64,000 nucleotides of DNA, taken from contig CAWEXD010000008.1 in NCBI GenBank assembly GCA_963812945.1, positions 3,720,001 to 3,784,000 of the forward strand. The letters run 5' to 3'. The stretch's first letter is position 1; each line of letters opens with the position of its first letter. The translations under genes and the position numbers were made by a program. The stretch is from DASRDR01 sp963812945 [NCBI: uncultured Candidatus Rokubacteria bacterium] (GTDB lineage: Bacteria; Methylomirabilota; Methylomirabilia; Rokubacteriales). Below, piece after piece: positions 41,003 to 49,268 of this stretch. The notes below the pieces were generated by a model. It was given only the letters and a program-made list of their open reading frames with translations, did no database searches and had not been told where the DNA came from.

Positions 41003-43702
41003 ATGCGCGGGCGCCATCGATGGGTGCGTGAGACCTGGCCGATTGCGGGTCTCGTGGCGCTGGCGACCCTCAAGCTCTGGGCGATCGTGACGCCGTTCGC
41101 CGGGTCGCGATTGTACCTGGGCGGCGACTTCGGACTCGCGGTCGAGCCGTACTTCTACCATCTGCTGAAGCGCGGGGCCCTGCCCCTCTGGGACCCGACG
41201 CTCGGGACCGGCTCGCCGTTTCTCGGCGCCGGCACGCACCATCCCATGTTCCTGCAGGCTCACCTGCACCTCTTCTACCCCGTGAACCTCCTGGTGCTGG
41301 GCCTCATGGAGCATGGCCAGCACATCCCTCATCTGGTTCTCCAGTACCATCACTTGCTGCACTACGCGCTCGCGGGCGTCTTCACCTACGCCTACGCCAG
41401 GCAGCTCGGGCTCGGGCGATTCGCCGGGACGGTGTCCGGCATCGCGTTCATGTTCTCCGGCTTCATGCTCGCCCACGTCACCCACTGGACGATGGTCGAC
41501 ACGATGGTCTGGCTTCCCGCGGTTCTCGCGTGCCTCGTGCGGGCCGACGCGACCCGGCAGCCGCGCTGGGGAGCGCTCGCCGGCCTGGCGCTCGGAGTGG
41601 CGTTTCTCGCCGGACATCCACAACTCTTCTATCACGTCGCCCTGGCTACCGTCGCCCTCGGTCTCACGCTCGTCGCGCGGCGCGCGATCCGCGGCGAGCC
41701 CTGGGGGTGGCTGGCGGGCATCCTGCTCCTGGTCCCGCTGGTCTCGCTGGGAATCTCGGCCGTCCAGCTCATCCCCTCCTGGGAGATGGCGGTCGCGTCG
41801 CACCGAGCCGGGCTGGGATACGACTGGAAGACGACGGGCTCCCTCCCCCCTGCCTACCTCGCCCAGGCGCTCCTGCCGTGGGGGCTCCTCACCGTCGGGG
41901 GATGGCGGAGCACGGTGTCCGAATACTACCTCTACCCCGGCGTGCTTCCCCTGGTGCTCGCCATCCATGCCCTGGCGCGACGATGGGACTGGCGCGTGGG
42001 GTTCCACGCCGTGCTCGGCCTGGGGGCCGTGCTGCTGGCCTTCGGTGACCACTTCGGACTCTATCGTCCGGCGTACGATCTGGTGCCCGGCCTCACGCTG
42101 TTCCGCATCCCGGCGCGCTTCGTGGGTCTCGCGGGCTTCGCGGTAGCGGTCCTCGCCGGCCTTGGTGCCGAGGCGCTCGTCACGGGGCCGCGACCGCGCC
42201 GCCTGGCCCGAGTCCTTCGCCGGCTCGCGCTGGTGGCCGCGGTGGGGGTCGTGCCGCTGACGCTCGTCCTGGTCTGGGCCCAGGCCCAGCCGAACCGGGA
42301 CGACTTCCAGAACTTCGCGAACCAGTACCTGCTCCTCGTGATCTTCTTGGCCGGCTCCGCGCTCGTGGTCAGCTGGCCGGGCCGGGTGGGGCCGCGCGCG
42401 CTCGAGGCCGCGGCGCTGGTCGTGCTGCTGGCGGACCTCCTGTTCGGCTCGTACCCGGTGACCGACACGTCACGCAACCCCGACGTCCGGCCCCCCCGGG
42501 AGCGCGAGTGGGTGGACGCGATCAGCCGGACGCCTGACCCGCTGCGCTTGAGCCGGGCGGATCGCATCCATCCGAGCACGATCTATGGGCACGGATGGGG
42601 GGTCGTCGACGGCGAGAGCACCTTCGCCCCGCCGGCCTTCCTGGATCTCTTCGCCCTGAGCCGCGAGCACCCGCCGCTCTTGGATCTCCTCAACGTGCGG
42701 TACGTGCTGCCGGCCGCCTCCGGGCCGCCGGCGCCGGCCAAGCCTGCGGGTGCCCTCCGTGTCTGGCCGGGCGCGGTCCGCCGCCTCCGCCCGCCTGCCG
42801 GGCCCGCGCGCCAGATCGAGATCCACTCCCACCTCGTGCACGGCCTCGAGATTCCCCAGGGGCAGATCGTCGCCGCCTTGCGCGTCGCCACCGCGGACGG
42901 CGCCGTCCGGACGGTACCGTTCCGGGCCGGCGTCGAGACGGCCGAGTGGTCCCTCGACCGTCCGGGCGCCCGGCCAGGTCACACCCGACCCGCGGTCGCT
43001 CGCTCGTGGCAGCACCCCGAGGGATATCCGGGCCACACCTACGGCGCGACACTCGAGCTCCCCGGGGGCTCGCGCATCACGGAGCTTCTGCTCGAAGGCG
43101 GCCCGGGGCCGGCCGTGCTCGTCGTGGAGCGCGCGGCCGTGGGCGGCGCCGCCCTGTGGCCCCCGGGCCCGGAGGGCGACCGCTTCCGCCCGGTCACCGT
43201 CGGCCTCTTCGAGAACGTCCGCGCGTTCCCGCGGGCCTTCCTGGTCCGGCGCGCGCGGTCGGTGCCGGCGGCTCAGCTCCTCGACCAGCTTCGTGATCTC
43301 GACCCCGGCGAGGAGGTCCTCATCACGGACCCTCTGCCGCGGGGCTGGACGGCCCCTCCCCACGGCCGAGGGACGCCGCTGCCGCCGGTCCGTGTGGTCT
43401 CCTACGCCCCCGAACAGGTGGTGCTGGAGGCCGAGGCGCCGGAGCCCGCGGTCCTGGTGCTGAGCGACACCTTCGACCCTCGCTGGCGCGCGTGGGACAA
43501 CGGCCAGCCCGTGCCGATCGTGCGGGCGGACCACGCGCTTCGCGCCGTCTTCCTCGCCCCGGGACGGCACCGGGTGGAGTTCCGCTACCGCCAGCCGGGC
43601 GTCTTCGTCGGGCTCGGGATCACCGCCGTCACGCTCGCGGCCCTCGGCGTCGCGGGCACCGTGGCGCTCGGCCGCGCGCGGCGCGGCCCGCCGCGGGCGT
43701 GA
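41003..43702 (+). CDS. YfhO-family giant membrane protein
   Basis: 899 residues with about twelve hydrophobic helices in 1-480 and one at the extreme C-terminus (about 870-890). The YfhO-type first loop YLGGDFGLAVEPYFYHLL and LPLWDPTLGTGSPFLG, then TLFRIPARFVGLAGFA, are typical. The large outer region (about 490-865) includes FDPRWRAWDNGQP and RVEFRYRQPGVFVGLG, the usual YfhO end. In Firmicutes YfhO glycosylates lipoteichoic acid; here a related lipid-linked glycosyl transfer is inferred. ATG at 41003 has no obvious Shine-Dalgarno. Divergent from the GT2 at 40950. Confidence 0.83.
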   Translation: MRGRHRWVRETWPIAGLVALATLKLWAIVTPFAGSRLYLGGDFGLAVEPYFYHLLKRGALPLWDPTLGTGSPFLGAGTHHPMFLQAHLHLFYPVNLLVLGLMEHGQHIPHLVLQYHHLLHYALAGVFTYAYARQLGLGRFAGTVSGIAFMFSGFMLAHVTHWTMVDTMVWLPAVLACLVRADATRQPRWGALAGLALGVAFLAGHPQLFYHVALATVALGLTLVARRAIRGEPWGWLAGILLLVPLVSLGISAVQLIPSWEMAVASHRAGLGYDWKTTGSLPPAYLAQALLPWGLLTVGGWRSTVSEYYLYPGVLPLVLAIHALARRWDWRVGFHAVLGLGAVLLAFGDHFGLYRPAYDLVPGLTLFRIPARFVGLAGFAVAVLAGLGAEALVTGPRPRRLARVLRRLALVAAVGVVPLTLVLVWAQAQPNRDDFQNFANQYLLLVIFLAGSALVVSWPGRVGPRALEAAALVVLLADLLFGSYPVTDTSRNPDVRPPREREWVDAISRTPDPLRLSRADRIHPSTIYGHGWGVVDGESTFAPPAFLDLFALSREHPPLLDLLNVRYVLPAASGPPAPAKPAGALRVWPGAVRRLRPPAGPARQIEIHSHLVHGLEIPQGQIVAALRVATADGAVRTVPFRAGVETAEWSLDRPGARPGHTRPAVARSWQHPEGYPGHTYGATLELPGGSRITELLLEGGPGPAVLVVERAAVGGAALWPPGPEGDRFRPVTVGLFENVRAFPRAFLVRRARSVPAAQLLDQLRDLDPGEEVLITDPLPRGWTAPPHGRGTPLPPVRVVSYAPEQVVLEAEAPEPAVLVLSDTFDPRWRAWDNGQPVPIVRADHALRAVFLAPGRHRVEFRYRQPGVFVGLGITAVTLAALGVAGTVALGRARRGPPRA

Positions 43703-43721
43703 CGCCGGCCGGGCACTCCAC

Positions 43722-46475
43722 TCACTCGAACGCCGCGATCTCGGCGATCGACCAGGTCGGCGCCGCCACGGCGGGCCGGATGCGGATGGCGCGCACGGTC
43801 GCCGGCGGAAACGTCACCGCCCACTCGGACCGGCTGTTCCGGAGGAGCTCCGCGCCCGTCCAGTAGAGGGGCCCTGCCCACGTCCGCGGCTCGAGCGGCT
43901 GCCAGACCGTGCCGTCCGCCGAGCCGTCCAGCGCGAAGTCCGCCGGCCCACCCTCGCGGGAGCCCGGGGAAAGCTGGAGGCCGCCAACGCGCTGCGGCCG
44001 GTCGAACTCCACCGTGAAGCTCGCCGTGGGATCCACTGGCCCCCCGGCTGTCCACCGCGTCCGTGGATCGGCGTCGACGGCCCGGGCGGCCGGAGCGGTC
44101 CCGACACTCGCGTGCGCCCGCCACCCGGCGGCAGCGAGCCGCCGCCGCTCGGCCTCGGGAGCGAGCAGTAGCAAGGGATAGGGACCGACCGCGGTCTCAC
44201 GCGCGATCGCGCCGCGCGCGCGGAGCACGCCGCGCACGCTGGCCACGTCCGCATCGGCGCCGAGCAGGACCGCCCGGCCTGAGCGCAGACGGAACCGCTC
44301 CAGGACGGACGGGGCAGGCTCCGCCCGTCCGTACGAGTTCAGCGCCCGATTGGACTCCGGTGCACCGACGGTGTATCCCGTGTCGACGCGGACCCGCGCG
44401 GACAGCCAGTGGTTGGCGTAGACGAAGTGCACGCCCTCGCGCCGAAGGCTCGTGGCCAGCTCGCCCTCGCGCAGGACCGACGCACTCGGCATCGCCGGGC
44501 GGTACACGAAGACCTCCCCGGCCGCCCATGCGTGGGGGCTCGATTCCCCCGTCAGGGCGACGCGCAGGAACCGGGCGCGGACGGGCGCGAACACTGCCTG
44601 GACCCGGCCGCGCCGGACCTTGAGGAACGCGTGGCGCTCGGACCAGAACAGGGGTCCCCAGTAGCTAGGCACCGAGACCGCCTCCTCCCAGTGCCCGCCG
44701 TCCCGGGACCACTCGACGCGGAAGCCGACCGGAACCTCCCGATGGTCCGTCGCCAGCAGGTCGACCCGCCCCACGTCTTCCTCTTTCCCCAGGTCCATCA
44801 ACAGCCACTGCCCGGGCCCCTGCGGCTGTCCCGTGCTCCAGCCGGTTCCCGCGTCACGATCCACGAGATACATCGCCTCGTGCGATCGGTGGCTGACCGT
44901 GACGTGCCATCCGGCAGCCGCGATCGGCTCGAATGCCATCGGCCAAGCCGGCCTGGTTTCGATGACCACGAAGTCTCCGACCGCGGTCTCCTCGAGCGCA
45001 AGCGAGAGGCCTCGAAGGCTGGCTCTCAGCGTCTCGAGCCGGTTCGCCGTGGTCACGATGGGCGGCGCCGCTTGGGCGTCGACAGCGTGGGCGTGCTGTA
45101 CCACGGATTCCGCCCAGATGTGGGCCGCGATCACGCGCATGCCGGTCAGGTAGCTGAACTCGTAGGCCCAGATGGTGCTGTCAGGCGCCCAGTAGACGTG
45201 TCGGATGCCGCGCGCGGTCAGCCAGTCGGCCAGAGGGCGCACCGTCTCGTGGAGGGGCGCCCATCGCGGCGTCGCCCCGGAGCCACGCCCGAGCGTGACC
45301 GTCCAGTTCGCCCAGAGCTGGAACGTCAGCAGCCCGGCCAGGGCGGTTGCGCCAACCCAGCGCCGGCGGCCCCAGAGCCACCAGAGGCACTCGCCGGTCC
45401 AGATCGGCAGAACCCCGTAGAGCGGCAGGAGGTAGTTGGCGCCGAGCGTGCGCTTGGTGAGCAGCACCGCCAGGACGTTCACGGCGAGGAGCACCCAGAG
45501 GAGACCTAGCCCGCGCCCGGGGTGTCCTCCGGATCCCGCCAGCCACCTGAGCTCGGCGCGGTCCCGGACCGCCGCCCGCGCGATGACGAGCGCACCGAGC
45601 GCCATCACGCCCACCTGGGCCCCGAGCGGCGGGACGAATCCGTCGGCAGCCGTCGCCCCGTGCAGCGCCAGCGCGATGTCGCCGAAGAGATGCACGGCGC
45701 GGAAGCCGATCGACTCCACGGGAAGTGATCCGGCCTCGTGGACCGCGAGGCGCGTGGATGGATAGTAGACCGCCTCGTAGATCCAATCCGGCAGCCCGCC
45801 CAGTCCGACGCCCAGGGGGAACAGCCAGAACGCCCCGCGCCGGACCAGCCCCGTTCGGAGCGCGAGGATCACGAGCGGAGCGCAGTAGAGCGCCACCAGC
45901 GGGTTGCTCCACCACCCCACGCCGGCCAGGAGGCCCAGCCCCAGGAGGGGGACCGCCTGTCCTGGACGGCGGAAGAAGACCGTGTGGGTCCCGAGGAGGA
46001 TGAGGTTTCCGATCACGAGCGTCAGTGGGTAGTTCAGGTTCCCGCTGAGCGCCCACTGCGCGAGGAGGAGCGGCGGCACCGCCAGCACGGCCAGCGTGAC
46101 GAGCGCTGCCCCCGACGGTAGCAGGCGGCGCGCGACCAGGAAGCCGGTCCCGACGAACCCGAGGCCGACGGCGTAGGCGAAGGCGTCCAGAGCGGCCGTC
46201 GACACGCCCGCCACGGCGAACCAGGCCGCCAGCGCGTACGCGACGGCGGCGCCGTGGTACTCGACACCGACGTGGTGAACGGGAAACGTGCCGCCCAGGA
46301 TCTGGATGGCCGGGACCGCGACGTTTGCCTCGTCCCAGTGCGCCCACCAGATGACGCTCCAGACTCGGAGAGCCCGGACGCCCGCGGCGAAGGCGAGCAA
46401 TGCGATGACTACGGGCCACTGCCGCCGGCACGCGCGTGCGGTCGACTCTACTGCTCCGAGACCGCTCGGCGTCAC
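43722..46475 (-). CDS. Giant GT-C membrane glycosyltransferase with duplicated alpha/beta-F5/8C ectodomains (second copy)
   Basis: 917 residues, the same plan as the protein at 37373. The polytopic part to about 400 has AHWDEANVAVPA (acidic GT-C motif). Module 1 is at about 417-510 (IRHVYWAPDSTIW), F5/8C-1 at 518-657 (DAGTGWSTGQPQGPGQWLLMDLG), module 2 at 660-775 (VHFVYANHWLSARV) and F5/8C-2 at 782-917 (VDADPRTRWTAGG). Equivalent boundaries fall within a few residues of the 37373 protein, so they are paralogs that kept the whole architecture. GTG at 46475 with a promoter box six bases upstream; no partner GT2 on the same strand. Confidence 0.82.
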   Translation of the reverse strand: MTPSGLGAVESTARACRRQWPVVIALLAFAAGVRALRVWSVIWWAHWDEANVAVPAIQILGGTFPVHHVGVEYHGAAVAYALAAWFAVAGVSTAALDAFAYAVGLGFVGTGFLVARRLLPSGAALVTLAVLAVPPLLLAQWALSGNLNYPLTLVIGNLILLGTHTVFFRRPGQAVPLLGLGLLAGVGWWSNPLVALYCAPLVILALRTGLVRRGAFWLFPLGVGLGGLPDWIYEAVYYPSTRLAVHEAGSLPVESIGFRAVHLFGDIALALHGATAADGFVPPLGAQVGVMALGALVIARAAVRDRAELRWLAGSGGHPGRGLGLLWVLLAVNVLAVLLTKRTLGANYLLPLYGVLPIWTGECLWWLWGRRRWVGATALAGLLTFQLWANWTVTLGRGSGATPRWAPLHETVRPLADWLTARGIRHVYWAPDSTIWAYEFSYLTGMRVIAAHIWAESVVQHAHAVDAQAAPPIVTTANRLETLRASLRGLSLALEETAVGDFVVIETRPAWPMAFEPIAAAGWHVTVSHRSHEAMYLVDRDAGTGWSTGQPQGPGQWLLMDLGKEEDVGRVDLLATDHREVPVGFRVEWSRDGGHWEEAVSVPSYWGPLFWSERHAFLKVRRGRVQAVFAPVRARFLRVALTGESSPHAWAAGEVFVYRPAMPSASVLREGELATSLRREGVHFVYANHWLSARVRVDTGYTVGAPESNRALNSYGRAEPAPSVLERFRLRSGRAVLLGADADVASVRGVLRARGAIARETAVGPYPLLLLAPEAERRRLAAAGWRAHASVGTAPAARAVDADPRTRWTAGGPVDPTASFTVEFDRPQRVGGLQLSPGSREGGPADFALDGSADGTVWQPLEPRTWAGPLYWTGAELLRNSRSEWAVTFPPATVRAIRIRPAVAAPTWSIAEIAAFE

Positions 46476-46481
46476 CCGGCC

Positions 46482-46487
46482 ACTATA
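46482..46487 (-). promoter_or_regulatory. -10 box (TATAGT), leaderless start
   Basis: On the minus strand CCCTATAGTGG, six bases before the GTG at 46475. It is divergent from the TATAAT promoter at 46620, so the 158-base gap holds two back-to-back promoters. Confidence 0.5.
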
Positions 46488-46619
46488 GGGACGGCCTCCG
46501 GCAGCGTCAACGCGACGCGCTGTCCGTGCGCTCCGGCACGCCGATCCGCCGGCTTCGAGCGGGGCTCACGCGGCGGGGCCGGCCCGTCCCGACATCCGGG
46601 GTGCCAGGGCAGCCCCTGC

Positions 46620-46625
46620 TATAAT
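46620..46625 (+). promoter_or_regulatory. Consensus extended -10 promoter (TGC-TATAAT), leaderless start
   Basis: A perfect TATAAT preceded by TGC and eight bases before the GTG at 46634. No TTGACA-like element lies 16-18 bases upstream, which fits an extended -10 promoter. This is the clearest member of the leaderless promoter set in the window. Confidence 0.7.
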
Positions 46626-46633
46626 GCCGACCG

Positions 46634-48076
46634 GTGGGACAGAACCCCTCCCCGCGGCTGTCTGTGGTGGTCCCAGTCTACAACGAGCGACTCACGCTTC
46701 CGGAGATCCTCGAGCGCGTCCAGGCCGTCGCCATGCCCAAGGAGATCGTCATCGTCGACGACTGCTCCACGGACGGGACGCGCGACTACCTGCAGCGGCT
46801 CGAAGCCGAGCTGGCCGAGGCCCGGCGTCACGGGACCGCGGACGAGAAGAACGAGATCCGGGTCTTCTACCAGGAGCCCAACCAGGGAAAGGGGGCCGCC
46901 TTGCGGCGCGGCTTCGCCGAGGCGACGGGCGACATCGTCCTGGTCCAGGACGCGGACCTCGAGTACGACCCGCGAGACTACCCGAGGCTCTTGGCGCCGA
47001 TCCTCGAGGGCAAGGCGGACGTGGTCTACGGGTCACGCTTCACAGGGACCCCCCGGCGCGTGCTCTTCTTCTGGCACCACGTCGCCAACAAGGTGCTGAC
47101 GCTCATCTCCAACATGGTCACGAACCTGAACCTGACCGACATGGAGACGGGGTACAAGGTCTTCCGCGCCGACATCATCAAGAGCATTCCGATCCGATCG
47201 AACCGCTTCGGCGTCGAGCCCGAGCTCACGGCCAAGCTGGCGAAGGTGCGGGCCCGGATCTACGAGGTGCCGATCTCCTACGCGGGCCGGGCCTACTGGG
47301 AAGGGAAGAAGATCCGCTGGACGGACGGGGTCGCCGCCCTGTGGACGATCGTCCGGTACGCGTTCGTCGACGACCAGGACAACGCCGACCCCGGGTACCA
47401 GACTCTGCTGCGGATGTCACGGGCCGAGCGCTACAATCGGTGGATGCTCGAGCAGCTCGCGCCCTGGCTGGGGCGCCGGGTGCTCGAAATCGGCTCCGGG
47501 ATCGGAAACTTCACGCGCTATCTCGTGGGGCGTGACCTGGTGGTGGCGACGGACCTCAATCCCCGCTACCTCCGCATCCTCGCGAACACGTTCGAGCGTC
47601 ACACCCGGGTCGAGGTAACCCCTCTCGACCTCGTGGACTTCGACCCGGCGCCGGTCGCGGCCCGGGGCATCGACACGATCCTCTGCCTGAACGTCCTCGA
47701 GCACGTTGAGGACGACCTCGGCGCGCTGCGCCGCCTGCACGCGGCCCTCGTGCCGGGCGGACGCCTTCTCCTGCTGGTCCCCGCCCATCAGCGGCTCTTC
47801 GGGGCGATCGACCGGGCGATCGATCACCACCGCCGCTACGATCGGGCGGGACTCGTGGCGCGCCTCCAGGAGGCGGGCTTCCAGGTCGAGCACTCGGTCT
47901 TCTTCAACCGGCTGGGGGTGCTCGCCTGGTACCTGAACAGCGTCGTCCTGCGGCGGACCCGGGTCCCCGGCGTGCAGGTCCACCTCCAGAACGCTCTGGT
48001 CCCCATCCTGCGGGCCGAGGCGGCCCTCCCCTTGCCTTTCGGGTTGTCCCTGATCGCGGTCGCCCGCCGCCCGTGA
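46634..48076 (+). CDS. GT2 glycosyltransferase fused to a class I methyltransferase
   Basis: 480 residues, two enzymes in one chain. Residues 1-235 are a DPM1-type GT2: [74 protein letters not shown]. Residues about 255-480 are a SAM methyltransferase: [16 protein letters not shown] near 282, [32 protein letters not shown]. Both active sites look intact, so one protein may make a polyprenyl-phosphate sugar and methylate it or its product. GTG at 46634 begins at the predicted transcript end. Confidence 0.88.
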   Translation: MGQNPSPRLSVVVPVYNERLTLPEILERVQAVAMPKEIVIVDDCSTDGTRDYLQRLEAELAEARRHGTADEKNEIRVFYQEPNQGKGAALRRGFAEATGDIVLVQDADLEYDPRDYPRLLAPILEGKADVVYGSRFTGTPRRVLFFWHHVANKVLTLISNMVTNLNLTDMETGYKVFRADIIKSIPIRSNRFGVEPELTAKLAKVRARIYEVPISYAGRAYWEGKKIRWTDGVAALWTIVRYAFVDDQDNADPGYQTLLRMSRAERYNRWMLEQLAPWLGRRVLEIGSGIGNFTRYLVGRDLVVATDLNPRYLRILANTFERHTRVEVTPLDLVDFDPAPVAARGIDTILCLNVLEHVEDDLGALRRLHAALVPGGRLLLLVPAHQRLFGAIDRAIDHHRRYDRAGLVARLQEAGFQVEHSVFFNRLGVLAWYLNSVVLRRTRVPGVQVHLQNALVPILRAEAALPLPFGLSLIAVARRP

Positions 48077-48125
48077 GGCCGCGCCGGGCGGGGGGACCGC
48101 CGATGGGCCCCCGGTGGGGGTGGTT

Positions 48126-48141
48126 GCCCGGGCGCCCGGGC
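48126..48141. repeat. 16-bp perfect palindrome in the intergenic region
   Basis: GCCCGGGCGCCCGGGC: two GCCCGGGC octamers end to end, each self-complementary and the whole also palindromic. TTGCCC occurs at 48124-48129 and again at 48148-48153; the latter is 18 bases before the TATACT at 48172 and is a plausible -35. Could be an operator or a terminator stem for the gene ending at 48076; no T-tract follows. Confidence 0.45.
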
Positions 48142-48171
48142 CGTCGGTTGCCCCGCCCGGAGGAGCGGGGG

Positions 48172-48177
48172 TATACT
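48172..48177 (+). promoter_or_regulatory. -10 box (TATACT) upstream of a short leader ORF
   Basis: TATACT with TTGCCC 18 bases upstream at 48148-48153. Ten bases separate the box from an ATG at 48188 that opens a 30-codon frame, and the UPF0104 start at 48285 is about 107 bases away. Confidence 0.5.
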
Positions 48178-48187
48178 CCCCCTCCTG

Positions 48188-48280
48188 ATGCGCCCCGGGG
48201 TCCAGGCACCTCCAGAGCTCGAGCCGGCGCCCCCCCGGGGGGGTCCTAGCGCCTACTCCCGCCTCCGCCGAGTCCGGTGA
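48188..48280 (+). CDS. Possible 30-residue leader peptide
   Basis: A short frame starting at the position expected for a leaderless mRNA and ending with TGA four bases before the ATG of the next gene. The product is Pro/Arg-rich (MRPGVQAPPELEPAPPRGG, then a basic tail). It could be a translated upstream ORF coupling translation into the membrane protein gene. GC-rich sequence easily yields short open frames, so support is positional only. Confidence 0.25.
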   Translation: MRPGVQAPPELEPAPPRGGPSAYSRLRRVR

Positions 48281-48284
48281 GCCC

Positions 48285-49268
48285 ATGCGTGGCAAGGTTT
48301 GGCTGGGGGTCGCGGTCAGCGCGGTGCTGCTCTGGGTGGCCGTGCGGGGCGTCAGCCTGGACGAGGTCCTTCACCAGCTCCGGCAGGTCCGTCCGTGGTG
48401 GCTGGTCCCCCTGCTGGCGTCGATCTTCGTCAGGTTCTGGCTGACCGCCATCCGCTGGCAGGTCCTCCTCGGCCCGGTGAAGCGAATCGGCGTCCACCGT
48501 CTGTTCGCCATCACGATGATCGGCTTCATGGCCAACAACGTCCTCCCGGCCCGGCTCGGTGAGTTCGTGCGCGCGTACGCGCTCGGGCGTTCGGAGACGC
48601 TGCCGCCTTCCCTGCCCTTCGCGACCATCGTGATCGAGCGGATCTTCGACGGCTTCACGCTGCTCCTGTTCCTGGTGGGCGGGCTGTTGTTCCTCCGGCC
48701 GAGCCGGACCCTGCTCTGGGCCGCGGGCCTGACGTGCGGGCTCTACCTGGGCGTCCTCGTCGGCCTGATGGTGCTCCGCACCGGGCGGGGGCTCAGCCTG
48801 CTGACGAGCGCGCTCGATCGCCTCCCCGTCCGCCTCGCCGACCCGGCGCGGCGCCTCCTCGAGTCCTTCCGCGGCGGGCTCGGTGTCCTCAGCAACGGGC
48901 GCGCGCTCCTGCTCACGGCCATGTGGTCGCTCGTGATCTGGCTCGTCAACGCGGCCGGCGTCGAGGCGACCTTCTACGCCTTCGGGCTGGATCTGCCGCC
49001 CTACGCGTCCTTCCTCCTGCTCGGGACCGTCGCGATCGCCCTCGTGCTGCCGTCGGCGCCCGGCTATATCGGCCCCCTCCAGGCGGGGACGGTCGAGGGG
49101 CTGGCCCTCGTCGGTGTCCCGCGCGAGACGGCGTTGTCGCTGTCGATCGTGTACCACCTGGCGAACTACATCCCGGTCACGCTCGCGGGACTCGCCTACC
49201 TGAGCGCCCTCAACCTCACCCTGGGCGACCTCCGCTCGGCGGGCGAGAGAGCGCGTGAGCCAGGCTAG
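48285..49268 (+). CDS. UPF0104/LPG-synthase-TM family flippase-like protein
   Basis: 327-residue polytopic protein of the AglD2-like group. It contains RFWLTAIRWQVLLGPVKRI and NNVLPARLGEFVRAYAL, the family's canonical NN-LPARaGE-like motif, best preserved of the three UPF0104 proteins here, plus LPSAPGYIGPLQ. About eight helices. Followed by a membrane-anchored GT2 whose start overlaps its end by 14 bases, a common pairing in which the UPF0104 protein is thought to flip the lipid-phosphate sugar made by the GT2. Confidence 0.86.
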   Translation: MRGKVWLGVAVSAVLLWVAVRGVSLDEVLHQLRQVRPWWLVPLLASIFVRFWLTAIRWQVLLGPVKRIGVHRLFAITMIGFMANNVLPARLGEFVRAYALGRSETLPPSLPFATIVIERIFDGFTLLLFLVGGLLFLRPSRTLLWAAGLTCGLYLGVLVGLMVLRTGRGLSLLTSALDRLPVRLADPARRLLESFRGGLGVLSNGRALLLTAMWSLVIWLVNAAGVEATFYAFGLDLPPYASFLLLGTVAIALVLPSAPGYIGPLQAGTVEGLALVGVPRETALSLSIVYHLANYIPVTLAGLAYLSALNLTLGDLRSAGERAREPG

